A DNA stretch of 14,720 nt from Chitinophagaceae bacterium (lineage in GTDB: Bacteria > Bacteroidota > Bacteroidia > Chitinophagales > Chitinophagaceae). The notes under the pieces are model-generated. The model was given only the letters and a program-made list of their open reading frames with translations, did not search any database and was not told the DNA's origin. The stretch covers positions 1 to 14,720 of the forward strand of contig DMRT01000197.1 of NCBI GenBank assembly GCA_003455235.1, written 5' to 3'. The translations under genes were made by a program, and so were the position numbers. How positions within the stretch are numbered: the stretch's first letter is position 1; the number at the start of each line of letters is the position of its first letter. Shown here in pieces: positions 6,984 through 13,841 of the stretch.

Positions 6984-8588
6984 TTAATTCGGCGAGGTCT
7001 CATCCAGCCTGGCTTCCTCCAGGTCTAGTTCCCATTCTTTGTTGCGGATGAGTTCGAGGGAATACAGGTCTTCTTTCTTCAGCCGTTCCAAGGCCGCCCG
7101 TTTTACCAGTACCAGTTCTTTCAGCATTTTCCGGTAACCGGGCAGAAAGTCGGAGCCATCGGCCTGCCCTTCGATCAATCTTTTATAGGTATTCTTCGCC
7201 ATGCGGTCGTACTTTTCTTTTACCCGCTGGTAGGCTTCTATATTCTTTATTTCTTCGGAATAATTTTCGTTCAGGTGATCCAGTGCGGCATCGGCCATCT
7301 GTAAGCGGATCGCCAGTTCCACCTCTTCTTCGGTTTCGTTATCGGGTTCTTCAATTTTTAATTTATTGATGAGCCAGGGCAGACTGAGGCCCTGCAGCAC
7401 CAGCGTTACCAATATCACCACAAACGTGATGAACAGTAAAAGATTCCGGTGCGGAAAGGCGGATCCATTGGAAAGGGTAAGCGGGATGGCCAGTGCCGAA
7501 GCCAGCGAAACCACGCCCCGCATACCGCTCCATGCCACCAGGAAAACCATTTTTTCCGACGGCCTTGGTTCTTTTACCCGTATCGACCGGAACATGATCC
7601 TCGGAATATAAGCGCCGGGAAACACCCAGATGATGCGGATGACAACCGTGAGCACACTGATGGCAATGGCATAAATGATGGCGGAGGTAAGTGAACCTCC
7701 TTCCAGGCCTTTCACAATGGAAGGAAGCTGAAGTCCGATAAGGATGAACACCAACCCGTTCAGTAAAAAGATCAATGTTTCCCAAACCGAATATGCCTGT
7801 ATTCTTGTGTTGTATGAAAAGATGCGGTTGGCCCGGTAGCTCAAAAACAGGCCGCCGCTTACCACCGCCATTACGCCGGAGCAATGAAACCGTTCTGCCG
7901 CCAGGTACATGATGTATGGAGAGATGAGGGTTATGGCGGTATCAATACTGGCATCGGTGGGCAATAACCGGTGTACCCAGTAAATGATGAATGCAATGGT
8001 GATGCCGATGAACACACCCAGCCCGGCCACCAGGAAAAATTCGCCTGTGGCTTCCCACATGCTGAACTGGCCGGTGAGGATGGCGGCCATGGCAAAACGG
8101 AAAACAATCAGCGACGACGCATCGTTGATGAGGCTTTCGCCTTCCAGGATGGTGACGATGCGTTTGGGTATCCGCAAACCCTGCAATACCGATGTGGCAG
8201 CAACGGCGTCGGGTGGAGAGATGATACCGCCCAGCAGAAAGCCATACGCCAATGGAAAACCCGGGATGATGGCATGCGATAAAAAAGCAATAGCAGTGGA
8301 AGTAAAGATCACCAGTCCGAATGAAAGCAGGCTGATGGCCCGGCGGTTCTGCCAGAAATCTTTCCAGGAGGTGTTCCAGGCGGCCGAATATAAAAGCGGC
8401 GGAAGAAAAACAAGGAATACAATATCTGGATCCAGTGTTACCAGCGGCATGGCCGGAATAAAACCAATGGTCAGTCCGGCCAGTACCAGCAGGATGGGGT
8501 AAGAAATTTTTATCTTCTGGCTGAGCATGAACAGCATGCTCACTACAAATAACAACAGAAGGATTAAAAAGAGATTGTCCTGTAACAT
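6984..8588 (-). CDS. Na+/H+ antiporter, CPA1 (NhaP/NHE-like) family
   Basis: This 534-aa inner-membrane antiporter exchanges Na+ (possibly K+ or Li+) for H+ to control pH and sodium. Residues 1-410 are strongly hydrophobic and fit 11-13 membrane helices. CPA1 signatures are visible: the FLPPLLYSAAW segment (61-71), ISPPDAVAA with Asp127, EGESLINDASSLIVF with the ion-binding Asn155-Asp156 pair, and WSGMRGVVSLA with Arg357. From about residue 411 to the end there is a charged, probably helical cytoplasmic tail of about 125 residues. It opens with an acidic run (EEPDNETEEEVE) and is rich in Lys/Glu, as expected of a regulatory C-terminus. The start at 8588 is followed at once by the first membrane helix. 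The transported ion is inferred from the family. Confidence 0.93.
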   Translation of the reverse strand: MLQDNLFLILLLLFVVSMLFMLSQKIKISYPILLVLAGLTIGFIPAMPLVTLDPDIVFLVFLPPLLYSAAWNTSWKDFWQNRRAISLLSFGLVIFTSTAIAFLSHAIIPGFPLAYGFLLGGIISPPDAVAATSVLQGLRIPKRIVTILEGESLINDASSLIVFRFAMAAILTGQFSMWEATGEFFLVAGLGVFIGITIAFIIYWVHRLLPTDASIDTAITLISPYIMYLAAERFHCSGVMAVVSGGLFLSYRANRIFSYNTRIQAYSVWETLIFLLNGLVFILIGLQLPSIVKGLEGGSLTSAIIYAIAISVLTVVIRIIWVFPGAYIPRIMFRSIRVKEPRPSEKMVFLVAWSGMRGVVSLASALAIPLTLSNGSAFPHRNLLLFITFVVILVTLVLQGLSLPWLINKLKIEEPDNETEEEVELAIRLQMADAALDHLNENYSEEIKNIEAYQRVKEKYDRMAKNTYKRLIEGQADGSDFLPGYRKMLKELVLVKRAALERLKKEDLYSLELIRNKEWELDLEEARLDETSPN

Positions 8589-8821
8589 CAGGACGAATTT
8601 AACTGATTTGGGAAAAAGAAAGACTGAATTATTGGTTTTCGGGGTTAAGTGAATCTGTAGCCCAGCTAAAAATAAAATTGTAAAACAGTATTAAAGCGGC
8701 CAGGTGGTATGCTGATGAAAGGATTGCGACGCAAGTATGATGCTATGAAAGACCGGTGCTGGTATTAGAATAATTGCTTAGGAATTGGTAGATGCCTTGT
8801 CATGCATACTCGACATTGCCT

Positions 8822-10033
8822 TTAGTATTCCAGCTTCTTCAGTTTCGGAAAGCCAAACCAGGTGGCCGTCACGATGGCAATGGACATGGCGCCGCCGAAT
8901 ACGATCGCAGGGATGGTGCCGAACATGCGTGAGGTAACGCCGCTTTCAAACTGTCCCAGCTCGTTGGATGAATTAATGAAGATGAGGTTGATGGATGCCA
9001 CCCGTCCTCTTAACTCATCGGGTGTAAACAACTGCATGATGGTTCCCCGTACCACCACACTTACGGCATCAAATAAGCCGGCGATGAGCAGGGCAGCAAA
9101 ACTGAGCCAGTACCATTTGGATAACCCAAATACGATGATACAGGTGCCAAAACCGGCAACGGCCAGCAGCATCTTCAATCCCTGTTTACGGCGCATGGGA
9201 TATTTTACAAGTATGCCCATGCTGATAAGGCTGCCCAGGTCCATGGCTGCATTCAGAAAACCATAACCGATGGCATTTGTGTGCAGCACATTGGAAGCAA
9301 TTTCGGGGATGAATGCCACAGCGCCGCCAAAGAGCACGGCAAAGAGGTCAAGAGAGAGTACGCCGAGGAGGTTCTTGTTATTGAACACATAGGCAAAACC
9401 ATTCCCGATGCCGGTAAACAGCGATTCTTCTTTTTCTTTTTTTACCGGGGGCTTTGGTTTCAGCCGGGTGGCAAAGATGCCGGCCGTTAATATCAATGCC
9501 GCGGTAACAAAGTAAGCGCCAGAGATACCGATAAAGGCGATGAGTAATCCCCCGATGGCATGTCCGCCGATGGAAGATACCAGCCAGGTGGATGAGTTAT
9601 AAGAAATGGCTTTTTGCAACTGTTCTCTCGAAACAATGGCGGCAATCATGCTGTTGGCAGCGGGACCGGCAAAAGAACGGATGATGCCCGTGCAGAAAAC
9701 AACCAGCAGGATCACGCTCAGCTGCGTGGCATTAGACAACGCAAACCAGGGCAGGCTGATCAATGCAAGCGTAATACCGCAGAGCATGTAAAAGACGTAG
9801 GACCATACCAGGATATTCTTTTTATTGTGATTGTCGATGTAGTGGCCGGCAAACAGGGCGGCGAGCACTGCGGGAATAAATTCGGCCAGCCCGGCAAAGC
9901 CCACCATGTAGGTATTGGCCAGGTGAAATACCTGGTAGATGACGATGGTGGTGATCATGCGCAGCCCCAGGACAAAAAAAAGACGGGCACCAATAAAATT
10001 CCGGAATTCGGCAGGTAGTTTCTCGTTGCTCAT
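8822..10033 (-). CDS. MFS transporter (enterobactin-exporter-like, MFS_3 type)
   Basis: This is a 403-aa major facilitator superfamily carrier with about 12 membrane helices. The cytoplasmic loop after helix 2 holds a degenerate MFS A-motif, GHYIDNHNKK (63-72), with Asp67 kept and the usual DRxGRR basic set reduced. A central basic loop (KPKPPVKKEKEE, from about 192) separates the two six-helix halves. TPDELRGRVASIN in the second half is typical of the MFS_3 group of drug and siderophore exporters. The substrate is unknown. Its ATG shares one base with the stop codon of the deoxynucleoside kinase gene (minus strand TGATG), so translation is probably coupled. It is the last gene of the folK-kinase-MFS string; I find no clear terminator in 8589-8821 after it. 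Confidence 0.9.
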   Translation of the reverse strand: MSNEKLPAEFRNFIGARLFFVLGLRMITTIVIYQVFHLANTYMVGFAGLAEFIPAVLAALFAGHYIDNHNKKNILVWSYVFYMLCGITLALISLPWFALSNATQLSVILLVVFCTGIIRSFAGPAANSMIAAIVSREQLQKAISYNSSTWLVSSIGGHAIGGLLIAFIGISGAYFVTAALILTAGIFATRLKPKPPVKKEKEESLFTGIGNGFAYVFNNKNLLGVLSLDLFAVLFGGAVAFIPEIASNVLHTNAIGYGFLNAAMDLGSLISMGILVKYPMRRKQGLKMLLAVAGFGTCIIVFGLSKWYWLSFAALLIAGLFDAVSVVVRGTIMQLFTPDELRGRVASINLIFINSSNELGQFESGVTSRMFGTIPAIVFGGAMSIAIVTATWFGFPKLKKLEY

Positions 10034-10665
10034 CAGGGCAAAGTTATATAATGTTGCCCTTCGTCGTATTCTTTATCGAGGGCATCAATAATAACTTTCA
10101 GGTGTTCCTCTTTGCCAAGGAAATCGGCATTGGCTGCATCCACAAACAGCGTTTTGATGTTGTGCTGCTTGATATACTGGGTATACGTTTCCTGCAGCGT
10201 GAACAGGTAATCGTTGGGGATCGATTGTTCGTATTCCCGGTTGCGTTTTTTAATATTCTCCTGCAATTTTTTCACGGGCGTATGCAGGTAAATGAGTATG
10301 TCGGGCTGCACAATCTGCGGGTTGATGATTTCAAACAGTTTCTGGTACAGGCGGAATTCTTCTTCGGGCAGATTTACTTTGGCAAACAGCAGGCACTTGG
10401 TGAACAGGTAATCCGAAATGGTGATGTTCTGGAACATGTCTTTCGTCTGCAACAGGTCTTTCAGTTGCTTATAACGTTCGGCCATGAAGAACAATTCCAG
10501 CGGAAAGGCATACTGGCCGGGGTTTTCATAAAACTTTGGGAGAAAGGGATTGTCGGCGAACTCTTCCAGGATAAGCCTGGCATTGAAATGTTTGCTGAGT
10601 AAATGCGAAAGCGTGGTTTTGCCGGCACCTATATTTCCCTCTATGGTTACAAAGTTATACTTCAT
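10033..10665 (-). CDS. deoxynucleoside kinase (dCK/dGK family)
   Basis: This 210-aa cytoplasmic kinase phosphorylates deoxynucleosides with ATP for nucleotide salvage. The P-loop is GNIGAGKT (10-17). The paired acidic residues Glu34-Glu35 (LILEEF) give the expected catalytic base after strand 2. NREYEQSIPNDYL (142-154) corresponds to the LID region, with Arg141 and Arg143 nearby. Where many relatives carry an (E/D)RS motif, this protein has ISDYLFTK (83-90), so the usual arginine is absent. I start at 10665 (MKYNFVTIEGN) because the P-loop strand normally begins within a few residues of the start. An in-frame ATG at 10689 would add eight residues without family support. It lies 50 bases downstream of folK and overlaps the MFS gene by one base. 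Substrate preference cannot be read here. Confidence 0.92.
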   Translation of the reverse strand: MKYNFVTIEGNIGAGKTTLSHLLSKHFNARLILEEFADNPFLPKFYENPGQYAFPLELFFMAERYKQLKDLLQTKDMFQNITISDYLFTKCLLFAKVNLPEEEFRLYQKLFEIINPQIVQPDILIYLHTPVKKLQENIKKRNREYEQSIPNDYLFTLQETYTQYIKQHNIKTLFVDAANADFLGKEEHLKVIIDALDKEYDEGQHYITLP

Positions 10666-10715
10666 GCAATCTGCGAAAGCGGACTGCAAAATAAGGGGAA
10701 AGCACCTTCATGCCG

Positions 10716-11195
10716 TCAAAACTTTTTCACACCCAGGTTATCGGGACAGTGAATAAAAAGATGATGGATATTTTTTTTCAGAACGGGGTGCTGCAGGTTG
10801 GGGACAAGTTCATTGAGCGGGGTAAGTACAAAGCGCCGGTTTTGTATCTGCGGGTGCGGCACCTGCAGGGTTTCTTCCCGGATGATCTCTTTGTTGAAGA
10901 AGAGGATATCGATGTCGATGATGCGGGGTGCATTTTTTACTGTGCGAACCCGGCCCATCTTTTTTTCAATCTGCAAAATGGTTTGCATGGTCTGCCGGGC
11001 GTTGAGCCCCGTATCCACTACGATCACCTGGTTCAGGAAATCGGGCTGGCTGGTATTGCCCCAGGCGGCGGTAGCATACAGGCTGGAGCGCCGGGTTATT
11101 TTGCCGATCTTTTCTTCGATCAACGTGATGGCCTTCAGTAGCTGAACCTTACTGTTGCCCCTATTGCTGCCAAGGAGAAGGTAGGTTTTGTTCAT
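10716..11195 (-). CDS. folK: 2-amino-4-hydroxy-6-hydroxymethyldihydropteridine diphosphokinase (HPPK)
   Basis: HPPK transfers pyrophosphate from ATP to 6-hydroxymethyl-7,8-dihydropterin, the step before dihydropteroate synthase in folate synthesis. The protein is 159 aa, normal length. The N-terminus LLLGSNRGN (6-14) is the family start motif. The ATP and Mg site is intact: Arg82 and Arg84 in MGRVRTVKN, Arg91 in APR, Asp94 and Asp96 in IDIDILFF, and His114 in VPHPQ. The ATG at 11195 overlaps the stop codon of the RES toxin by four bases (minus strand ATGA), so folK is the third gene of the toxin-antitoxin transcript and probably depends on coupled translation unless it has an internal promoter. 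The deoxynucleoside kinase follows after 50 bases. Confidence 0.95.
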   Translation of the reverse strand: MNKTYLLLGSNRGNSKVQLLKAITLIEEKIGKITRRSSLYATAAWGNTSQPDFLNQVIVVDTGLNARQTMQTILQIEKKMGRVRTVKNAPRIIDIDILFFNKEIIREETLQVPHPQIQNRRFVLTPLNELVPNLQHPVLKKNIHHLFIHCPDNLGVKKF

Positions 11196-11650
11196 TTAAA
11201 TGTATAAAGCCTTTCGTCGAAAATATATTGCCTTGACTTTTTAATCTTTACCTTTTTGAAATCGGGATGGCCGGGATTAACAAGGTAATTGTGTTCTTCA
11301 GGGATAACGGCCGACGGTACTTTTAATATAAGATTGCTGTTGTCTTTTAAAAATGCCGTGCCCATAAACGAGGTATAGTCTTCGTCTTCCTGCCAGTTTT
11401 TTTTCAGTTTATCAGCATGAATCTCTTTCACCGGCGCATCGTCCGGCAGTGAAATGGCAAGCAGGTGATAAAAATGCCGGATATCGTTAAACCCGATGTG
11501 CACTAAAAGTTCAAGGGTGCTGAGTGAAATGTTTTCTGCCGTGTATAACATACTGCTTCCGGCCATGTTCCACCGGGCGCCTTTTATCTTGGCGCCGTTC
11601 CCGGAAATGTCGTCCTTGTAACGTGAGTGGGTGATGCGGTAAACGATCAT
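11192..11650 (-). CDS. RES-domain toxin of a type II toxin-antitoxin module
   Basis: This 152-aa cytoplasmic protein carries a full RES domain. Characterised members of the family (for example MbcT) destroy NAD+, stopping growth when the antitoxin is lost. The conserved residues are present: Arg5 (VYRIT), Arg26 in GARWN, Tyr36 in LYTAE, Glu47 in STLELLVH, Ser113 in VPSAV, and Asn125 in NYLVNPGHPD. Length and motif order match active toxins, so I see no sign of decay. It overlaps the upstream antitoxin gene by four bases (ATGA) and the downstream folK gene by four bases (ATGA). NAD+ degradation is family knowledge and is not shown for this protein. Confidence 0.93.
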   Translation of the reverse strand: MIVYRITHSRYKDDISGNGAKIKGARWNMAGSSMLYTAENISLSTLELLVHIGFNDIRHFYHLLAISLPDDAPVKEIHADKLKKNWQEDEDYTSFMGTAFLKDNSNLILKVPSAVIPEEHNYLVNPGHPDFKKVKIKKSRQYIFDERLYTFK

Positions 11651-12093
11651 GCAAATAGCCCGTGTTGGATTCTTGTTAATTGCGTTAAAACCCGCTCAAT
11701 GCCATCGGCAGAAGTGAGCGATTCAAAAGAAAGATTTCCGCCCAGCATATAGGGCCCTTTTTTCAGCCAGGCATAAAAATTTTCCACCTTGCCAAAGGTA
11801 AATTCGCCTTCTTTTAAAACCCGGGCAATTTGAATGGCCCTTTCGGCATTGATAGGAGCAAAAGTGCTGTTGTCTTTTGCATAGCGCTGCAACGTGCGTT
11901 CGCTTACGTGAAGAATAGACGCCCACTCGGATTGGGTAAAGGGCGCTTTATCAGCAATCTTTTTAAATTCGTTGTAGGTAAAATCCTTTACGGCCGGCAG
12001 CGCTTTTACGCTGCGGTAAACCGGTGCCGGTTCACTCAGTTTTTCTTTCTGCGTATGCGGCTTTGCTTTTTTGGAGGGCAGGTGCTTTTTCAT
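11647..12093 (-). CDS. Xre/MbcA/ParS-type antitoxin of the RES toxin
   Basis: This 148-aa DNA-binding antitoxin neutralises the adjacent RES toxin and probably represses its own promoter. After a basic, probably disordered N-terminus (1-35), residues about 51-71 form a helix-turn-helix (TQSEWASILHVSERTLQRY). Residues about 83-145 form the toxin-binding DUF2384-like domain, with the hallmark order of AERAIQIARVL, FYAWLKKG, MLGGNLSFESL and a final LTRIQHG. The frame is open to an ATG at 12159, which would add 22 residues (170 aa). I prefer 12093 because the extra codons run through the operator and -7 box at 12098-12131. The implied leader is then very short. Its stop overlaps the toxin start by four bases. 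Confidence 0.88.
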   Translation of the reverse strand: MKKHLPSKKAKPHTQKEKLSEPAPVYRSVKALPAVKDFTYNEFKKIADKAPFTQSEWASILHVSERTLQRYAKDNSTFAPINAERAIQIARVLKEGEFTFGKVENFYAWLKKGPYMLGGNLSFESLTSADGIERVLTQLTRIQHGLFA

Positions 12094-12097
12094 ATCC

Positions 12098-12131
12098 TGA
12101 CATTTGTCGCCCAAATATACGACATTTGTCG
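12098..12131 (-). promoter_or_regulatory. paired palindromic operators of the toxin-antitoxin promoter
   Basis: Two near-identical copies of the palindrome CGACA-TT-TGTCG lie at 12120-12131 (perfect arms) and 12098-12109 (first base T instead of C). Their centres are 22 bp apart, about two helical turns, so two dimers would bind the same DNA face. They flank the -7 box and touch the antitoxin start codon region, as expected of an antitoxin-autorepressed promoter. Repressor identity is inferred from position. Confidence 0.7.
12112..12119 (-). promoter_or_regulatory. putative -7 element of the toxin-antitoxin operon
   Basis: The minus strand reads TATATTTG, an exact match to TAnnTTTG, lying exactly in the gap between the two operator palindromes. 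Transcription would begin near 12106, about 13 bases before the ATG at 12093. No clear TTTG -33 box is seen upstream. Confidence 0.55.
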
Positions 12132-12146
12132 GGGGTATCCTCTTTT

Positions 12147-12177
12147 TTTGCTGAATCATTTTTTACAGATAGCTTTA
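12147..12177 (+). promoter_or_regulatory. putative promoter of the ABC-2 permease gene
   Basis: TTTG at 12147-12150 and TAGCTTTA at 12170-12177 are separated by 19 bases. This is a good match to the Bacteroidota -33/-7 pattern, with only the last base of the -7 box differing. The start of transcription would be near 12184, about 15 bases before the ATG at 12199. It is divergent from the toxin-antitoxin promoter. Confidence 0.5.
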
Positions 12178-12180
12178 CCC

Positions 12181-12202
12181 GCATAAATTCACTGCTTTAT
12201 GC
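12181..12202 (+). repeat. inverted repeat spanning the permease start codon
   Basis: GCATAAA (12181-12187) and TTTATGC (12196-12202) form a perfect 7-bp dyad around an 8-base centre. The right arm contains the ATG at 12199. In RNA it would be a 5'-end hairpin hiding the start codon; in DNA it could be a regulator site. The stem is A/T-rich, so either role is uncertain. Confidence 0.5.
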
Positions 12203-13308
12203 AAAAGTACAGCCAGGTTACAGCCATGCTTGCTATTACCAAAGCAAGTTTGAGGGCCATATTACGTAGCCCGTCGGCGGTGGTTTTCAGTTTTGTATTT
12301 CCTTTCATTTTTATCATTGTATTCGGATTCATCGGCGATAGTGGCGGTACACCCGTATATAAACTAGTGATCGCCAAAGACTGCGATACCAGCAATGCGT
12401 TGTACGATTCCATCCGGGCAAGCAACCGGATCCGGATTGTAACATTTGCCGATGAAAAAGAATTACGGACCAACCTGGTAAAAGGAAGAGTGGCAGGAAT
12501 CTTAAAGATATCGAAGACAGGGCAGGTGGTTCCGGCTTACAGTTACCAGCTAAGCAGCACCAATGCCAGTGATGATAAATGGCCGCAATTGCTGTCGGTG
12601 CTGAATTCGATTTCAAACCGGGTGAGCAACAGCATGTATCCCAACCGGCCATCGTATGCAGTACCCGACAGGCAACCGGTAAATATTGAAACCGTACGGG
12701 AATATAAAACCATCGACTTCATCCTGCCCGGGCAACTCGGATTTTCGCTGCTGAGTTCCGGTGTTTTTGGCGTGGCCTTCATGTTCTTCAACCTGAGAAA
12801 TACACTTGTGCTGAAACGGTTTTTCGCCACGCCCATCAGCCGCACCCATATCGTACTGGGCGAAGCGCTTAGCCGGGTGATCTTCCAGATGATCACTGCC
12901 ATTGTGATCATCCTGGCCGGCCGTTACCTGTTCGGCTTTACGCTGGTTAACGGTTTCTGGACCCTGCTGGATATGCTCATCCTTAGTTTTATCGGGCTGC
13001 TGGTATTCATGGGTTTTGGCTTTATTGTGAGCGGGCTGGCAAAGAATGAAGGCACCATACCTCCCTTTGCCAATCTCATTACCATGCCGCAGTTTCTTAT
13101 TGGAGGCACTTTCTTTTCCATCGAAGCGTTTCCCAAGTGGCTGCAGCCCATTTCGAAGGCTATGCCGCTTACTCATTTAAATACAGCCATGCGCAATGTT
13201 GCCTTTGAAGGGCAAAACCTGTGGGATGTGCGGATGGAGATCGGCATCTTATTACTGTGGGGCATCGCCGTGTACATTGCAGCGGTTAAAGTGTTTAAAT
13301 GGGAGTAA
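12199..13308 (+). CDS. ABC-2 type transporter permease
   Basis: This 369-aa inner-membrane permease is of the ABC-2 (DrrB/YhhJ-like) type, which exports drugs, lipids or polysaccharide-type substrates when paired with an ATPase. One membrane helix lies at about 27-45. It is followed by a large extracytoplasmic domain (about 47-175) that is soluble and poorly hydrophobic. A cluster of five helices follows, from about 176 to the end, including FILPGQLGFSLLSSGVFGVAF (174-194) and LVFMGFGFIVSGLAKNEG. The segment FFSIEAFPKWLQPISKAMPLTH (305-326) is the typical ABC-2 C-terminal motif. The start at 12199 fits the promoter spacing; an internal ATG at 12226 is possible. No ATP-binding gene lies next to it: the upstream neighbour is the divergent toxin-antitoxin module. 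It is coupled to the next gene by TAATG. Confidence 0.92.
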   Translation: MQKYSQVTAMLAITKASLRAILRSPSAVVFSFVFPFIFIIVFGFIGDSGGTPVYKLVIAKDCDTSNALYDSIRASNRIRIVTFADEKELRTNLVKGRVAGILKISKTGQVVPAYSYQLSSTNASDDKWPQLLSVLNSISNRVSNSMYPNRPSYAVPDRQPVNIETVREYKTIDFILPGQLGFSLLSSGVFGVAFMFFNLRNTLVLKRFFATPISRTHIVLGEALSRVIFQMITAIVIILAGRYLFGFTLVNGFWTLLDMLILSFIGLLVFMGFGFIVSGLAKNEGTIPPFANLITMPQFLIGGTFFSIEAFPKWLQPISKAMPLTHLNTAMRNVAFEGQNLWDVRMEIGILLLWGIAVYIAAVKVFKWE

Positions 13309-13841
13309 TGAAATACATCAAACTTTTTCTGGTAAGCGTCCTCAGTTTTTTTGTACTGTTTACCCTGATCGGCCTGCTTTTTCCATCACATATAAAAACA
13401 GTGAAGGCAATCGTGGTGAATAAAGAAAAGAAACAGGTGCTGGATGAGTTGAGAGCGCAGGCAAGATGGGTAAACTGGCATCCCTTCTTTTATGATCCCA
13501 CTCATGCCCGCATTGAAAATGCCGGCGAAAACAAGGTGGTATTTTTTTGTAATGGCAACGAATTGCGTTTTTCGGACATCCGGTCAGACAGCAACAGCCT
13601 TTTCTTTACCATGAACGCCGGCAGTATGGAAGCTGAAGACCAGGTGATGGCGCTTCCCATCAGCAGCGACTCCACCCAAACCCAGGTGATGTGGAGTGAA
13701 ACGGAACAGTTGAAATGGTATCCCTGGGAGCGGTTCAGGGGATTATTGCTCGAACGTTCAAAGGGAATCTATCTAGATACGGCGCTTCACCGGTTTAAAA
13801 TATACATCGAATCAGGCAGGGAAATCATTCCGGGAAACTGA
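13308..13841 (+). CDS. membrane-anchored SRPBCC (polyketide cyclase-like) family protein
   Basis: This 177-aa protein has one N-terminal membrane helix (about 4-26, KYIKLFLVSVLSFFVLF...) followed by a globular domain. The junction LFPSHIKTVKAIVVNKEKKQV, with RWVNWHPFFYDP after it, resembles membrane-anchored SRPBCC/START-like proteins common in Bacteroidota. These proteins have a hydrophobic ligand pocket, and their ligand is unknown here. Orientation would place the domain outside the cytoplasm if the helix is an uncleaved anchor. I start at 13308, where the ATG shares one base with the permease stop (TAATG); an ATG at 13299 inside the permease gene would add three residues. The gene ends within the convergent anmK gene (17-bp overlap). 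Family assignment rests on pattern, not on catalytic residues. Confidence 0.72.
   Translation: MKYIKLFLVSVLSFFVLFTLIGLLFPSHIKTVKAIVVNKEKKQVLDELRAQARWVNWHPFFYDPTHARIENAGENKVVFFCNGNELRFSDIRSDSNSLFFTMNAGSMEAEDQVMALPISSDSTQTQVMWSETEQLKWYPWERFRGLLLERSKGIYLDTALHRFKIYIESGREIIPGN

Noticed and set aside
8589..8821. 233-base gap between the antiporter and MFS genes, with a 19-codon ATG frame at 8709-8768 on the + strand
   Set aside because: No promoter, start context or recognisable protein supports the short frame, and I see no strong hairpin, tRNA or repeat in the gap.
10051..10602. 183-codon open frame antisense to the deoxynucleoside kinase gene
   Set aside because: Shadow of a well-supported kinase gene; the composition (many Phe, Gln, Val) has no recognisable motif.
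12613..13176. 187-codon open frame antisense to the ABC-2 permease gene
   Set aside because: The opposite strand encodes an unmistakable permease; this frame is highly charged, without any motif or start signals.
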